Positions 46,671 to 58,923 are shown, counted from the first letter of the stretch. The stretch is 64,000 nt of DNA from Zantedeschia hybrid cultivar (GCA_030544215.1 JARZZO010000011.1:42127001-42191000); one strand, 5' to 3'. Numbers and translations are program-made. The notes: a model not told the origin generated them from the sequence alone.

Positions 46671-47465
46671 ATGGGTATAGTGCAGAACCCACCTCCCGAA
46701 CACCAGCACCAGAATCAAGTTGCCCCTATTTTGACAAATAGCCGGTCTGAGGCTAACCGAGGGCAGCAGTGGAAGATAGAGGACTCTTCCTCTATTTATT
46801 CAACAGGCCACACCCCGAGCACTGCTGAGCAACCACCGCGCCGCACCCTTCGCATACCTAAACCACAACCCGTTACCATCACACCTGTACCAACACCCGC
46901 ATACCACTTACCCACACCCATTAACCCATCACCACCGCCCACTTTCCCTAAACCCATTACCCCCTACGCTACTATGCCTCCATTAAACAATCCCCCGCAA
47001 GCCAATTACGCACCCCTCATGCCATCCAAATCATTACTTCGCATACCATTCCCCACATCACCTACCACCACCACCACTTATCCAAATACCATACAACCAT
47101 CCAAATCATTACTTCGCGTACCATTCCCCACCTCACCTACACCACCCACTTAACACACCACCATCCAACCTTCTAAGCCTCTAATCTGCACCATGCCATC
47201 ATCAAACAACGCCATGCCATCACCTGCATACCAACCCTCCATGCCATCCACACCACCCACCAACCCTGCAGTGCTCAAGCTATCGCCCAGACTTTCCACA
47301 ATTGAAAAACATGCACTCCGGAGTGGGAGGATCTTCAATAAGGTCTTTCCTCAGTCTACAGTCACAGACGGCCCATCACAGCCGCCAGAGGAAGCTCACA
47401 ACGATGAAAGTGCACCAGACACTCAATACGACCTACTGAAGCAACTGGACAGAACACCGACATGA
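46671..47465 (+). pseudogene. Pro-rich gag-protease linker of the Tat element
   Basis: Two open stretches (46671-47153 and 47193-47465) encode a Pro/Thr/Asn-rich segment with an internal repeat (PSKSLLRIPFPTSPT and PSKSLLRVPFPTSPT). The end, ILNEV-type sequence with DLLKQLDRTP, leads to the protease region. No enzyme motif. Confidence 0.65.
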
Positions 47466-47828
47466 ATCTCTGTGCTTGAGTTGATCAAGAGATCGAAGAC
47501 CCATCAAGAAGCTCTGATGGAGTACCTATAAAAAGTGATGGTCAACGAAGACGTGCCGGTGGAGAAGATCGTCACACTACTAGTTCCTTAGGGGGATCAG
47601 CCCTCTATCTTATTTCATGTTTCAGAACTAGCACCACTAGAAGCCAGAAGCATGGTTCTGAGTATTAGGGTCAATATCTGCAAGAAGGCCGTAGACACAT
47701 GTCTAGTTGACACGGGGGCTTCAATCAATGTTTTATCACCGAAGACCCTCGAATTCTTTGGTGTGCTCAAGGAAAAATGGCTGCCTAGCCCTATTTCTGT
47801 AACAGCTTATGATAACTCCACCCGTTCC
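47466..47828 (+). pseudogene. Tat protease, truncated
   Basis: Contains the aspartic protease motif CLVDTGASINVLSPKTLEFF (about 47699-47758) followed by PISVTAYDNS. The frame continues into the neighbouring LTR at 47829, where the antisense Tekay-type LTR begins. RT and later domains are absent. The protease would cleave the Gag-Pol polyprotein. Confidence 0.85.
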
Positions 47829-49662
47829 TATAACGACCCGCCACTCTATAATCGGTGATCCGATTACTAAATAGATACCGGATCATTCAAATTTGTAACC
47901 AAATCAGGATCTCGGTAAGTCTAGGAAATAAATGATAAACTAAGCTAAACATTCACATCACATCGAAATGTAAGGAAAGTGCAGGAATTAAAAATTATTA
48001 CAATTCGACTTGACTCAACAAATAATTACATATTCCAACTGAAAAAAAATAATTAAGCATACAGGCCTGAAAGGAAAAGTAACAACTACATCGGGGGATA
48101 CCCTAGAACGGTGGTTGCTGGCACGCAACCCTATGCGAAACCCCCACGCTACACCCGCCTAGAACCCTCACCTGAAAACCGCAGGGGTGAGTCTCATCAA
48201 AATGGACTCAGTAGGGATCCATAGATCCGCACCACCCACTCACGCACCCACAAGTGCAACAACACAATCTAGGCAATTTAAATAGTTAAAGCAGTAAACA
48301 CATCTCCCAAAGATTCTTAAATTTCGATATAAGACACATGCATTCGTAAATGTAACATGCACAACTTTGAAACCACTCCACCACGGAGTCCACAACCAGC
48401 GTCTGGGCTAAACACATAAACCATGTGGTCGAACGCGGAAAACAACGACCCGCTGAGACCAAACAGCAACCCCTCGGATAGCGTGCTGCTACTCCAGCCT
48501 AACTGGCTCTAGGTGGTTCTGCTTCCCCCAGCACGAGTGACACTTCAAATGTACCACTCCCACACCGGTACTAGCTATACCTCGACGTACACTACGTGAC
48601 CCTCTCTCTAGGCGTCACCCCACCACTCCCACACCGGCGCCGTGTCACTCCTACACCGACACAGGGTGCCTAAGCGCTAACAACTGTCACTCTAGGTCCA
48701 CGGTCGCACAAAACACAACACAGTGCGATCCGATTACGTAGAATCCTCGTCCTCGAAGTACGATTTCAAACAAACTATCTAACATTGTAAACACATGTTA
48801 ATAGCATGAATTAATGGAGTTCTGTCTTGAATCGCGTCGTTCTAGGTCGACGTCATTCAAGACCCCTAAACTGGTTTACATGAAACTGGCCTAGGAATAT
48901 GGCCTAAATCGCGTCGCTCTCGGAAGTCGCCTTTTTAAAAGGCGTCACTGTCCCTGGACGTTATTTGAGCCAAAGACAGAACCCCTTATCTGGGTTAAAT
49001 CGCGTCCTGGATGGAAGCCGCTGTTTTAAATGGCGTCGCTGTCCCAAGACGCCATTTAACGCCCACAGACAGGTTCTCTTTCGGCCTCCCCCAAATTACA
49101 AATTGGGATTTCTCCCCCAAAACGCATCAAAAACACAACGAAAATAGGGAAGGAGGAGGAGAATCCAAATACCCATTCAAAGCCCATCATTCCTCATTTA
49201 CAAGGTTAACATTTTCACCCCAAAAATCCCCTAAACATCCTCCAAAGAGGGAAAAACATGGTTTTAATCAAAACACAATGGGGATCGTTACTTGAACTCC
49301 TTCGTGCTCCTAGCCGCCGATCCGCCACACCACAAGCCGCCGCCGGTACCGCCGTGGACATTGTCACTCCACCGGGACGTCGGCCGCCGTCCGGAGAGAG
49401 ATACATCGCAGAGGAGATGGTGGTGGTAGTGGTGGAAGTTAGGGGGTTGATGGAGTGGAGGGAGAGGAAGAATGGGGAGAGAAAAGGAAGGAGAAGGGGG
49501 AAAGGAGGTCGGACGGATCGGAGGGGAAGGGGAGGAGAGATAAAGGAAAGGAGAGAATGAGGGAAAGGAGGGAGGGCTCGCGGGGTCAAACCGAAACTTG
49601 TTAAAAATGCACCGTCCAAGGTAGCCGCCTTCCAGACGACAAGACGGGAGTCGTACACTGTT
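47829..49662 (-). repeat. Tekay-type LTR, antisense, truncated
   Basis: On the plus strand begins TATAACGACCCGCC (expected TGTAACGACCCGCC) and follows the LTR 21814-25769 in reverse, including the part missing from 16816-18419 (CTCAGTAGGGATCC near 48220) and hairpin modules at 48823-49065. It breaks off near 49662, about 280 bp short of the LTR's sense start, against copia sequence. Confidence 0.85.
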
Positions 49663-50179
49663 AGATCTCTGAATAATTTACTTCTTACTTGAAGGACAAT
49701 GTTATAATTTCTTAGTAGACCCCACCATATACGCCACAACATAATGGTGTATCTGAAAGGAGAAATAGGACCTTGTTAGACATGGTCCGTTCTATGATGT
49801 CCTTGTCAGAATTACCATTGTCTCTATGGGGGTACGCTTTAGAGATAGCAGCCTATTTGTTAAACAGGGTTTCAAGTAAGTTTGTTCCTAACACACCATA
49901 TGAGATATGGAAGGAAGGAAACCAAACTTTAATCATATCAAAGTTTGGCGGTGTCCAGTCTATGTGAAGATGAATGACGCAGATAAGCTAGAGTCAAGAA
50001 CAGACAAGTGTAAGTTTGTGGGATATCCAAAAGAGACATTTGGATATTATTTCTATCACCATTCTAAGTAAAGGGTCTTAGTGGCCCAGAGAGCTGTATT
50101 CCTAGAGAAGGAATATCTCCTCCAGAAAAACGGTGGGAGCCAGATAGAACTGGACGAGGTCCATTAACCACAAACTAGG
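49663..50179 (+). pseudogene. Copia integrase fragment, sense strand
   Basis: Encodes the end of an Angela-type integrase core and the following region: TLLDMVRSMMSLSELPLSLW, AAYLLNRVSSKFVPNTPYEI, then YLLQKNGGS-type sequence. Stops and frame changes present. It is cut on the left by an LTR and on the right by the LTR at 50180, which lacks a polypurine tract before it. It is therefore not the 3' end of a normal element. Confidence 0.8.
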
Positions 50180-51720
50180 TGTTAGTTTAGGTGGCCTACA
50201 AGCCAATCTGACTATGTAAATCTCGTTCATTTTATTAATATAATGGCATAATATTCATTATGTGTAAATCGCATTAATTATCGTTTCATAATGAAGTCTG
50301 TGAATATGTGCTATAGTGATCAGATTATGATGAGATCATATTAATGAGACTGATCACTTAAACACACATATTCTTAATTGTTTCTAGTCGGAGGATATCC
50401 GAGAAGGACATCGGATATCCGGTTAGACAAGTACATATTACTCCTGCTCATATGATGAGGGTGACTGATCTCATAAGTCACTTGTGTGGAGACACTAAGG
50501 CGAATCTGCAGGTGCTCATTGGAGAATGAGTTCACTTAACTGATCCGACTGAATCGCTGGATGGTATTGTACCTCACTGTCAACCAGCTTGATTCTATTG
50601 TCGCAGTTGCGTGGATGGTCCTCGGACCTGAGACACCAAGGACACCTTGTCGGTGGACTTCTGTGCTTTGACCTTGGTTTACGAATCTCTAGCCACGGGA
50701 TTCTAATACGCCAAGGATTGGGTACAACGGAATACCGTCGAAGGGAATTGTGTGTCAATAAGGAATCATTCGCTCTCGGTACTTAGAGAGAGAATGCTCT
50801 AGGAAGGATGCACGAACGTCCCTTGCTAGGGCGGACGATAATATCGGGAAAGGAGTTTTTCGATATTCATCAGCGGCATCCAATCCAAGTGAGTCGAACG
50901 GTTAGGGTTTGACAGCTCGCCATGCCCTGAGTTGACTCGAGAGCATTGTACGAATGAAGGATTATATCCACGCGGTAACTGTCGGCGGAAAGGTTCCAAG
51001 AGTGGGTTACTTAACCCCAATACCTTCCGGGTTCACGCGGTGTTGCTTGGCACCCAACGTGATCGGAGGCCCGGTCGAATTCGATGTGCGACATCAATTC
51101 GATTGATTAATTAATTAATAAAGAGTTATTAATTGATTAATAAAGCCAATGAGGAGTCACTGGCCTTGTTCGGCCATTAACTGGACTGGTACTTGGGCCT
51201 AGAGGGTCACACGCACATGATTCTCAAGGCGATGGATAAATAAGTGGGTTTTATACAAACCGGGGGTTTTTATGAAAAACCGTGCGGTTAGTATAAAACA
51301 TAGCGAACGGGCTGAGAAGGCCAAGCTGCTGCTAACCCTAGCCGCCCCTCCTCAGTTTCTCTCTCTCTCCGGCGTCCAGACAGATCCAGATCTACTCCGC
51401 CACGTCTCTGAATCCCGTTCGACGGGAAATCGTCCGCGCGTTGCGGCGACCGGTGGAGGTTTCGTGGGCTGCGAAGAACGAGGAACGCGAGGATATCCGT
51501 CGCGGGGAGGATCGCATGGACTTCGCTAGAGGCCGGGCGTTTGCACGGCTTGCGGTGTCGCACTGACGGAACCGAACGGTTGCGGATTCGAATCCGCACA
51601 CGGTGAGAATCGATTATCTGATAATCGTAGTTTTAGTTTTTCGAAACGGAAACGGATCGCTGTTTAATATTTTATTTTCCGCTGCGTGAGCAATCCGAAG
51701 AAACCCGAGAAAACCCAACA
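50180..51720 (+). repeat. Angela-type LTR (5' LTR by position)
   Basis: 1541 bp, TGTTAGTTTAGG to CCCAACA. TATAAAA lies at 51292-51298. A primer-binding site follows at 51722. It is close to the antisense LTR 60411-61961, but only distantly related to the LTR that closes this block at 57063-58740. Confidence 0.9.
51292..51298 (+). promoter_or_regulatory. TATA box of the Angela LTR
   Basis: TATAAAA, about 1110 bp into the LTR, is kept in related copies (inverse ATTTTATACTAACC near 59166 and GTTTTATACTAACC near 60841). Confidence 0.65.
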
Positions 51721-51721
51721 G

Positions 51722-51733
51722 TGGTATTAGAGC
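51722..51733 (+). other. Primer-binding site
   Basis: TGGTATTAGAGC differs at one base from the initiator methionine tRNA site TGGTATCAGAGC and lies one base after the LTR end. Confidence 0.9.
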
Positions 51734-52499
51734 CAGGTTCCTCTGTTTCTCGTCCCGTTTCGATCTCCGAAATTAATTTTTTCATGAGTTATTCCATGCT
51801 GTAACTTCGATTAATTGTTGGATCTGTGTTCATGCGATGAACACAGTTAATCAGATTATTTTCTTTCAATTTTTCGAAATTAATTTGGGTGTTTTTCGTG
51901 TTCTTCGTGGGACGAAGAACGGAGTGTTTACGGCAGCTTCAATCGGCCTTCCCAAGCGTTGGGATTGAGGCCGGGACTCCGGATTCTCTTGGTTTGATTC
52001 TCTGTCATCACCAGACTCCTTGTTGATGCCGGGGTGGCCACTGGGGGTGGCCGGGTTGGAGAACTCCCTTGTGTTTTTCCCCACGGTTTTGAGCAAAACC
52101 AGAAATTGGGGGTGGTTTGAAGGGGCTTAAACCGATGCAAAAGGGGACCGCCGGCCTTCCCCACCGACGCCGGGAAGGTCGCCGGCAGTAGGGGCGACGC
52201 CGGCGGGACCGGCGGGGCCGGCACCGGCCGCCGGCCGGCCCTGCATCTCTTCCCCGCCACCAACCATAACCTGCAAGTAACGATGGGGTTAGGGTTTCGG
52301 GGTGGGAGATGAACCAGGTGAACTGGTTCGGTGCCCGACCCGGTCAGACCGGGCCGGGCGATCTGGGCCGGGCCGATGAGGCCCTGGTCCGAACCTGGCT
52401 GAGCCAGGGATTCGAACTAGGGGCCTAGGTGGCTCGAGCCAGGGGGCCTTAGGTGGTTCAGCCCTGTAACTTACCCAATTAAAACCCCCTAAAACCCCA

Positions 52500-53420
52500 A
52501 ATGAGCCCATTTAAAATTCAAATAAAATTTGAATTAAATTTTAAAATTCAAAATTGTTTTGATATTTAAATTTATTATTCATTTTTTATTTATTGGGCTT
52601 ATTAATGATTTTTGAATCAATTATGATTAACATTTAGTTGTTAATTTGATTAATGTTAATTGTTAGTTTAATGGTTAAACTAATAATTAATATTAATAAA
52701 ACTAATTTAATGGTTAAATTAGTAACTAATAATTATTAGTCTAATAGTTAGATTACTAATTATTATTTCAACTAATTGTTAATTAATATGTAAGTTAATT
52801 GTTAATTTAAGAGTTAAATTAATAATTAACTTAGATAACTAATTTAAGTGTTAAATTAGTAGTATTTAATGATTAATTGTTAGTTATTAATTTAAGGGTT
52901 AAATTAATAATTAACATTAATTAACTAATCTAATTATTAGATTAGTAATTATTAATTAATTAAAGTTAATTGTTAATTTAAGTGTTAAGTTAATAATTAA
53001 TTTTAAATTAACAAATCTAATTATTAGATTATATTTATTAATTAATTAGTGTTAATTAATAATTTAAGTGTTAAATTACTAATTAACATTAATTAACTAA
53101 TCTAAGAGTTAGATTAGTAGTTAATTAATAATTCGAGTTAATTAATAATTTAAGTATTAAATTGTTAATTAACTTTGATGGATTAATCTAAGAGTTAGAT
53201 TAGTCTTTAATAGTCTAATTGTTAGATTACTAATGGGGTTTAATCTAAGTGTTAGATTATTAGAAATGTTCTAATTTGCATGGAATAATCTGAAATTATT
53301 AATTTGGAGTGTGTGCACATGTGATGTGTGTTTAATGCTTTTAAATTTTGATTTAATTGCATGTTAAGTTAATAAAATGAGTTTTCGAAATTCAAATACC
53401 AATTTTGATTGGATCCCAGC
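52500..53420. repeat. AT-rich degenerate tandem-like region
   Basis: Built from variants of TTAATTTAAGTGTTAAATTA and TAATCTAAGAGTTAGATTAG, alternating as inverted motifs every 30-50 bp. I could not fix one period. Short palindromes occur throughout (TAATCTAATTATTAGATTA near 52917 and 53019). Confidence 0.7.
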
Positions 53421-54123
53421 TTTTTGAAAGTCAAAGTTATCTATTTTTTAAAACTCTTTTCTTTTAGCCATGTGATGTGCTGAATCATGTGTGGATGTTT
53501 AAAACACACCGTGGTCATGGATATGCACTTAATTAATTATCATGTGATGAATGGATTGTGTGGATTGTGGATGTATGATTGTTTATTAATTGTTAATAAA
53601 TAGAGGTCTGCGCACCTCTCTCTCTCATACTCCGATGTATTTCTACCTCCCTCTCTCTATTCTACTCGCCATAAGGCATTCTTCAATTTACTTGTAAATT
53701 ATAGAATTTAAATGTAATATGATCGAGGCAATCGAGGAAGGAGCGAGGACGATCCACAGCTGCAACCAGGAAGGCGAAAAGATGGAGATCTCTTCCCTAT
53801 GTGTTTGCAGGTTATCTAATATAATTGTTGTGTTAGATCATGTGTGCGTTTGACTGTTGGCTCCAGTCGAACCCACTGTGCTATCCATGACCACACTAAT
53901 GACATGTATGTGATGCATTATTTTCATTTGATTATGAATCAAAGCAGGTTATAGTATTTAGTAAATATATACGATATATATATATACTATCACCTAGGAG
54001 AGACCAAGATAAAAGTTATCTAAATACCCTCAGATAAACTCTAAGCCGTAACGCGAGTAGTTGAGAACTTACCGCGTGGTCCACCATCGTTATAGTCATA
54101 GGATTCGAATCACTTTGGGCAGG

Positions 54124-54430
54124 TTTGTTGTGCTATCCACAAGGCCTACTTAATTGGGAGGAGAAACTGTGGCTATGGCATTAGATGCCTATATGATCGG
54201 GGTAGAGGAACCATGTAGCTTTGTTGTGCTATCCACAAGGGCTGCATGCAAATCTATGCTCGTCGCGTAACGATGGTTAGCTTAGACCAGAATTAGTGGT
54301 TTGTTGTGCTATCCACAAGGCCATTAAATCTCTGGGGACCGAAGCTATGATCAGATATTGCAAGGAGTTGCAAGTCCCATGAGTTGGGTGCTCTTTGATT
54401 GTATTACAGTTTGTTGTGCTATCCACAAGG
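54124..54430 (+). repeat. Four copies of a 20-bp hairpin motif
   Basis: TTGTTGTGCTATCCACAAGG occurs without change at 54125, 54221, 54301 and 54411 (each preceded by T). Spacing is 96, 80 and 110 bp with unrelated sequence between. TTGTG and CACAA can pair around a 5-base loop CTATC. A partial version (GTGCTATCCATGA) lies near 53878. The motif lies about 200-500 bp before the gag start. Confidence 0.93.
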
Positions 54431-54622
54431 TTGTAGTGCAAGTCATTGAGATTCTGATCCCCACTAGGAGACTGTCGACGTCTCCCATTCTGTATAACTG
54501 AGGGTTATACAGTCCGTCGAAAATTAGTGGGAGTTAAACTTGAACAAAAGACCATGTCTTGTTTAAAATTTTAATAATTGAACATCTGCTAAATAGATTT
54601 TACTTATCTCCTGTAAGGAATT

Positions 54623-54887
54623 ATGTCGTCGAATAACCCACTCCGCGGCATACTTGATGCCTTTTTGACTTACCTGATCTACTCGGATTGGTTCAGATAC
54701 CTGAAGAATGTCTTCAGATCTGAGCACATTGACTCTGTCCTTGAAGCTAGTCATCTTGTTGAACCGGCATTGGATGCCCTTAACACAAAGATGATAGCTA
54801 ACGATATAAGATCAAAGGACAAAGGCAAAGGAGTAGTGAAGGGTGACTGCTTCTATTATAAGCAATATGGTCACTCATGGAAGAGTG
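54623..54887 (+). pseudogene. Angela gag remnant
   Basis: Starts ATGTCGTCG at 54623. Encodes the gag N-terminus (MSSNNPLRGILDAF, DWFRYLKNVF), then jumps to the region before the zinc knuckle (KDKGKGVVKGDCFYYKQYGH). Most of gag is missing. At 54888 it runs into LTR sequence at a shared GAGCAGGCCAAGCTG-like stretch. Confidence 0.8.
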
Positions 54888-55312
54888 AAGCTGAGCAGGC
54901 CAAGCTGCTGCTAACCCTAGCCGCCCCTCCTCAGTTTCTCTCTCTCTCTGGCATCCAGACAGATCCAGATCTGCTCCGCCGCATCTCCGAATCCCGTTCG
55001 ACGGGAAATCGTCCGCGCATTGCGGCGATCGTTGCGGCGACCGGCGGAGATTTCGTGGGCTGCGAAGAACGAGGAACGCGAGGATATCCGTCACGGGGAG
55101 GATCGCGTGGACTTCGCTAGAGGCCGGGCGTTTGCGCGGCTTGCGGTGTCGCACCTACGGAACCGAACGGTTGCGGATTCGAATCTGCACACGGTGAGAA
55201 TCGATTATCTAATAATCGTAGTTTTAGTTTTTCAAAACGGGAACGGATCGCTGTTTAATATTTTATTTTCTACTGCGTGAGCAATCCGGAGAAACCCGAG
55301 AAAACCCAACAC
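54888..55312 (+). repeat. 3' part of an Angela LTR between gag and integrase
   Basis: Equals 51310-51720 of the LTR at 50180 with a 10-20 bp insertion, and ends in CCCAACA at 55312. No primer-binding site follows; copia integrase sequence follows at once. It looks like what is left of an inserted LTR after a deletion that also removed most of gag and integrase. Confidence 0.88.
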
Positions 55313-57048
55313 TAGGGACACAGTCTCATTAGATGGGACACCACCTACGGAAAATGCACAAAATGAAACACAGATATTGCGAAGATTTGGTAGGGTACCT
55401 AGAGAACCTGAGAGATATGTTGGACATATCTCTGACAATTCGTCTAAGGTACAGATAAATGAGGATGATGATCCTCAACCCTATCAAGAGGCAATTCATA
55501 ATTCTGACTCCGAGAAATGGAAGAAAGTTATGGATTCTGAAATCCAATCCATGTATATCAATCAAGTTTGGAACTTGGTTGACATACCTGAAGGGAAGGT
55601 CCCTATCGGCTGCAAATAGATCTTCAAAAGGAAGATCGGAGCAGATGGACAAGTTGACACTTATAAGGCTCGACTAGTGGCAAAGGGATATCGTCAAAGA
55701 CAAGGAATTGACTATGACGAAACCTTTCACCAGTAGTAATGATAATGTCAATTAGAATCCTCCTTGCCATTGCAACATACCAAGTTTATGAGATCTGGCA
55801 GATGGATGTGAAGATAGCTTTCCTTAATGGAAACCCGTCTGAAGAGGTGTACATGGTTCAACCTGATGGATTCACATCTAAGCAGCATCCCAATAAGGTA
55901 TGCAAGCTTCAGGAATCCATTTATGGATTGAAGCAGCTGTTTCGAAGTTGGAATTTGAGATTTGATGAGATTATCAAATCTTTTGACTTCATTCGAAATG
56001 AAGACGAACCCTATATTTATAAGAAGGTCAGTGGGAGCTCAGTGACCTTCTTAGTCCTCTATGTTGATGACATCTTACTCATTGGGAATGATATAAGGAT
56101 GCTGACATCAACGACGTCTTGGTTGTTCAAGACATTCTCCATGAAGGATTAGGGAGAAGCATCCTATGTATTGGGCATAAAGATCTATCGTGATAGATTA
56201 AAAAGGATGCTGGGAATGTCCCAATCCATGTACATAGATACTATATTCAGGAGATTCCAGTTGGAAAATTCCAAAAGAGGTCTCATTCCTATGAGACGTG
56301 GAATTTAGCTATCTAAGGGATGGCCCCTAGAACACCTGAGGAAATAGAGCACATGAGTCGGGTACCCTATGCCTCGGTAATAGGGTCGATCATGTATGCC
56401 ATGCTATGTACTCGCCTTGATGTGGCCAAAGCTTTGACCATTACCAGCAAATATCCGAGTGATCCAGGCGAAGAGCATTGGAAAGCAGTGAAATGCATCC
56501 TTAAGCATTTGAGAAGAACTAAAGATCTTTTCTTGCTGTATGGAGGAGAAGAGGACTTGCAATTGAGAGCATATACAAACTCTTGTTTTCAGTCAGATTT
56601 GGATGATACCAAATCCATGTGTAGATTTGTATTCATGTTAAATGGAGGGGTAGTCAGTTGAAAGAGTTCCAAATAAGAAATGACTGCGGATTCAATGACA
56701 GAGGCATAGTATATAGCTGCGGCTGAAGCTACCAAGGAAGCGGTCTGGATAAAGAAATTCATCTCGGAACTTGACATAGCTCCCAGCATATCAGCTCCCA
56801 TCCCATTATTATGACATAATAATGGGGCCATCGCGCAGGCGAAGGAACCTCGGTCTCACCAAAGGTCGAAGCATATTCTAAGGCGCTTCCACCAGATTCG
56901 GGAGATTGCTGCAAGGGGAGATGTGATGGTAAAACGTGTACTATTAGAAGACAATATTGTAGATCCACTGACTAAGCCTTTGTCACATATTATCTTTGAG
57001 CGTCATTGGGAAAAGATGGGCCTCAAAACTGTGGGCAATTGGCTGTAG
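55313..57048 (+). pseudogene. Angela pol remnant: RT and RNase H
   Basis: Begins in the linker after integrase (RRFGRVPREPERYVG). Reverse transcriptase runs about 55480-56150 with MDVKIAFLNGN, GLKQLFRSW and the active site LYVDDILLIGN. RNase H runs about 56390-57048; at its first catalytic position AYTNSCFQ has Asn where Asp is usual. The frame shifts at least twice (near 55735 and 56300), with stops at 55617 and 56149 among others. It ends LKTVGNWL and TAG at 57046-57048. Confidence 0.88.
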
Positions 57049-57051
57049 TAC

Positions 57052-57062
57052 AAGTGGGAGAT
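57052..57062 (+). other. Polypurine tract
   Basis: AAGTGGGAGAT directly precedes the LTR start TGTTAATT at 57063, the classical copia arrangement. Confidence 0.9.
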
Positions 57063-58740
57063 TGTTAATTTTTGGGTGTCCTACAGGTGAATTCTGGGCC
57101 GTGTAAGCCCAATGTGTTGTACAATCTTGTTCAATATAATTAAGTGGTAATTAGAGCATAAACTTGTAATCTGTGGATTGCTTTGCGTTGTCCCTAGGTT
57201 ATGTGGTTGTAAAGTCAATTTTGAGATGGGATCTCGAATGTGAGTCTGACTGTATATGGACACATACCTTAAACAGTTCCTGATTGGAGAGTAATCACTC
57301 TGGGACATTGATTACTTGTAAACCAGCACGCATGATGTGTAGATGACCAATTTGGTCATAGGTGCGGGGCACCAGCACATATGTGAGGGCGTTCATCCTG
57401 GGAGATGTTCACTGAACTGATCCACTAATGGATCTTCAAATGGTTAATTATACCTAATGTCAACTGAAGATCTATTTATCTTAGTAGTATCGTTGATCCT
57501 TTGACCTGAGACATTAATGTGGACTTGTATGAGGACTGGTGTGGTTTAATGTTTGGTTAAGTGACCTTAACCATAAGTCATGAAACACCAAATAATTAGC
57601 CACATCGAGATACATGCGAAGAACGTTAATGGTCAAGAGGGGATTGCTCACTATCAAGTATATCACAAACAGTTAATGAGTCATAGCATAGACGCTTCAC
57701 TAAATCTCTGGCCAAGGTGGTATCAGTTCGTTTGGAAATAACGTGAAATTATTATGGAGGTCATGGTCAGACGACACGATCACTAGTGGTTTTACGAAAC
57801 CATACCACACGATCGGATCGGACTCATAGAATGAGCGAAAGATTATAGTGATACGGTAAATGAAGACTTACAGGTGCTAGACAGGGAGAAGATGAACCCG
57901 GCATCCTCTGGGATCACGCGGATTTGCTTGACCCAACGTGATCAAAAAGGTCTGCAACAAGTTAAACAGTTATTGGGAATAACCGGTTTAATTTAGTTCT
58001 AATTATATTAGAAGTTAATGGATCTTTAAACCAGAGTGATAATGGGCCTAGATGATCACACACAAATAACTCTTGCAGAACGGAATATTATTGTATGGAA
58101 AAATATACTAAAGCATTAAATTCTTTTGGGAAAAGAATTTATAAATGGCTTAAAAATATATATGCAATAATATAAAGGGCATATATATAATATATGTATT
58201 ATTAGGCTTATTTTATAAGCTAATAATAATATATTAATATATAATATACCCTGGGTTTACTTTAACTGTGGTTGCCTTTTTAGCTGAGGCGGTTAAAGAT
58301 GGGATTGGCTGAAATGGAGGTTCAAGCTGCCGCCTTACCATTCTATAAATAACCCATGTTCTCCAACCTGTAACCTAGCTAATGCTTTACCCATTCCAAA
58401 AGGTTGGCCGTCAGGTAAAAGTTGGAAGGGTTTGACTCTTGCCAAGAGAGATCTTAAGGCTAGTGGGTTTGTGCGGGTTTTTGGAGAAGAAGAGCTTCGT
58501 CGTTGCGCGAGTTGATGTGGATTAAGCTCTAGAGGCCGGACGTTTGTGCGGCTCAAAGCTTCGAGGAGTTCGGCATTGATTTTCACAGGATAACATATTA
58601 TGTGCAAGGTGATAACTCTCGTGTGATTTATTAAGATCGTTTTGGTTTCATGAATTGGAGCCCGAACCAGTTTGGGAAATCATTTTGTTTTCTGTTCTTC
58701 CGCTTCTGTGATTTTCTAGGGATTACGACCGAACCCAACA
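57063..58740 (+). repeat. 3' LTR of an Angela subfamily
   Basis: 1678 bp, TGTTAATTTTTGG to CCCAACA. It shares only short blocks with 50180-51720 (GGCCGGACGTTTGTGCGG; GATGATCACA-like parts), so it belongs to another subfamily. The downstream flank is gypsy gag, not a matching duplication of the left side. Confidence 0.88.
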
Positions 58741-58923
58741 GGCAAGAGCCGGCTGAGACTCTCCAACACTACTTTACCCAGTTTCAGACCGAAGCCGCTC
58801 AGATTCAAAATTTGGATAGCTCTATTATGGTTTCAGTCGCCATCAATGGCTGGGCGGACGAACGGCTGCTCAGTTCAATAGGGAAGCGGCATCCTCCAAC
58901 ATTCCAGGACCTAGTGGCCAGGG
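58741..58923 (+). pseudogene. Gypsy gag fragment
   Basis: One frame encodes QEPAETLQHYFTQFQTEAAQ, then a helix ending in DERLLSSIGKRHPPTFQDLV, typical of gypsy gag cores. It is bounded by the copia LTR on the left and an LTR piece on the right. It is a scrap of the sequence that the copia elements entered. Confidence 0.8.

Larger units (their letters stand above)
31455..47828 (+). mobile_element. Second Tat element: LTR, leader, gag, protease
   Basis: Begins with an LTR (TGTAGACACG), then a leader, gag and the start of pol (protease). It is split by the antisense Athila element between 34742 and 45582, and cut at 47828 by an antisense Tekay-type LTR, so RT, RNase H, integrase and the 3' LTR are absent. 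Gag with Q/P-rich sequence and a Cys/His block matching 14432-14689 supports the Tat lineage. Confidence 0.8.
51734..54622 (+). other. Long leader of the Angela element
   Basis: About 2.9 kb without a convincing gene. It has a GC-rich part (52100-52450), an AT-rich repetitive part (52500-53420), a pyrimidine-rich part near 53610-53660, a short TA microsatellite near 53970-53990 and four copies of a 20-bp hairpin motif (54124-54430). The proper length of Angela leaders is shorter, so part of it may come from other repeats. Confidence 0.55.

Noticed and set aside
51570..51610. tRNA-like T-loop (GGATTCGAATCC) near the LTR end
   Set aside because: The rest of a cloverleaf is missing, and the sequence is a repeated part of Angela LTRs (also 55165-55190).
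54124..54430. CRISPR-like array (four identical short repeats)
   Set aside because: Spacing varies from 80 to 110 bp, only four copies, no cas genes, and plant nuclear context. Treated as a leader motif of a retrotransposon.
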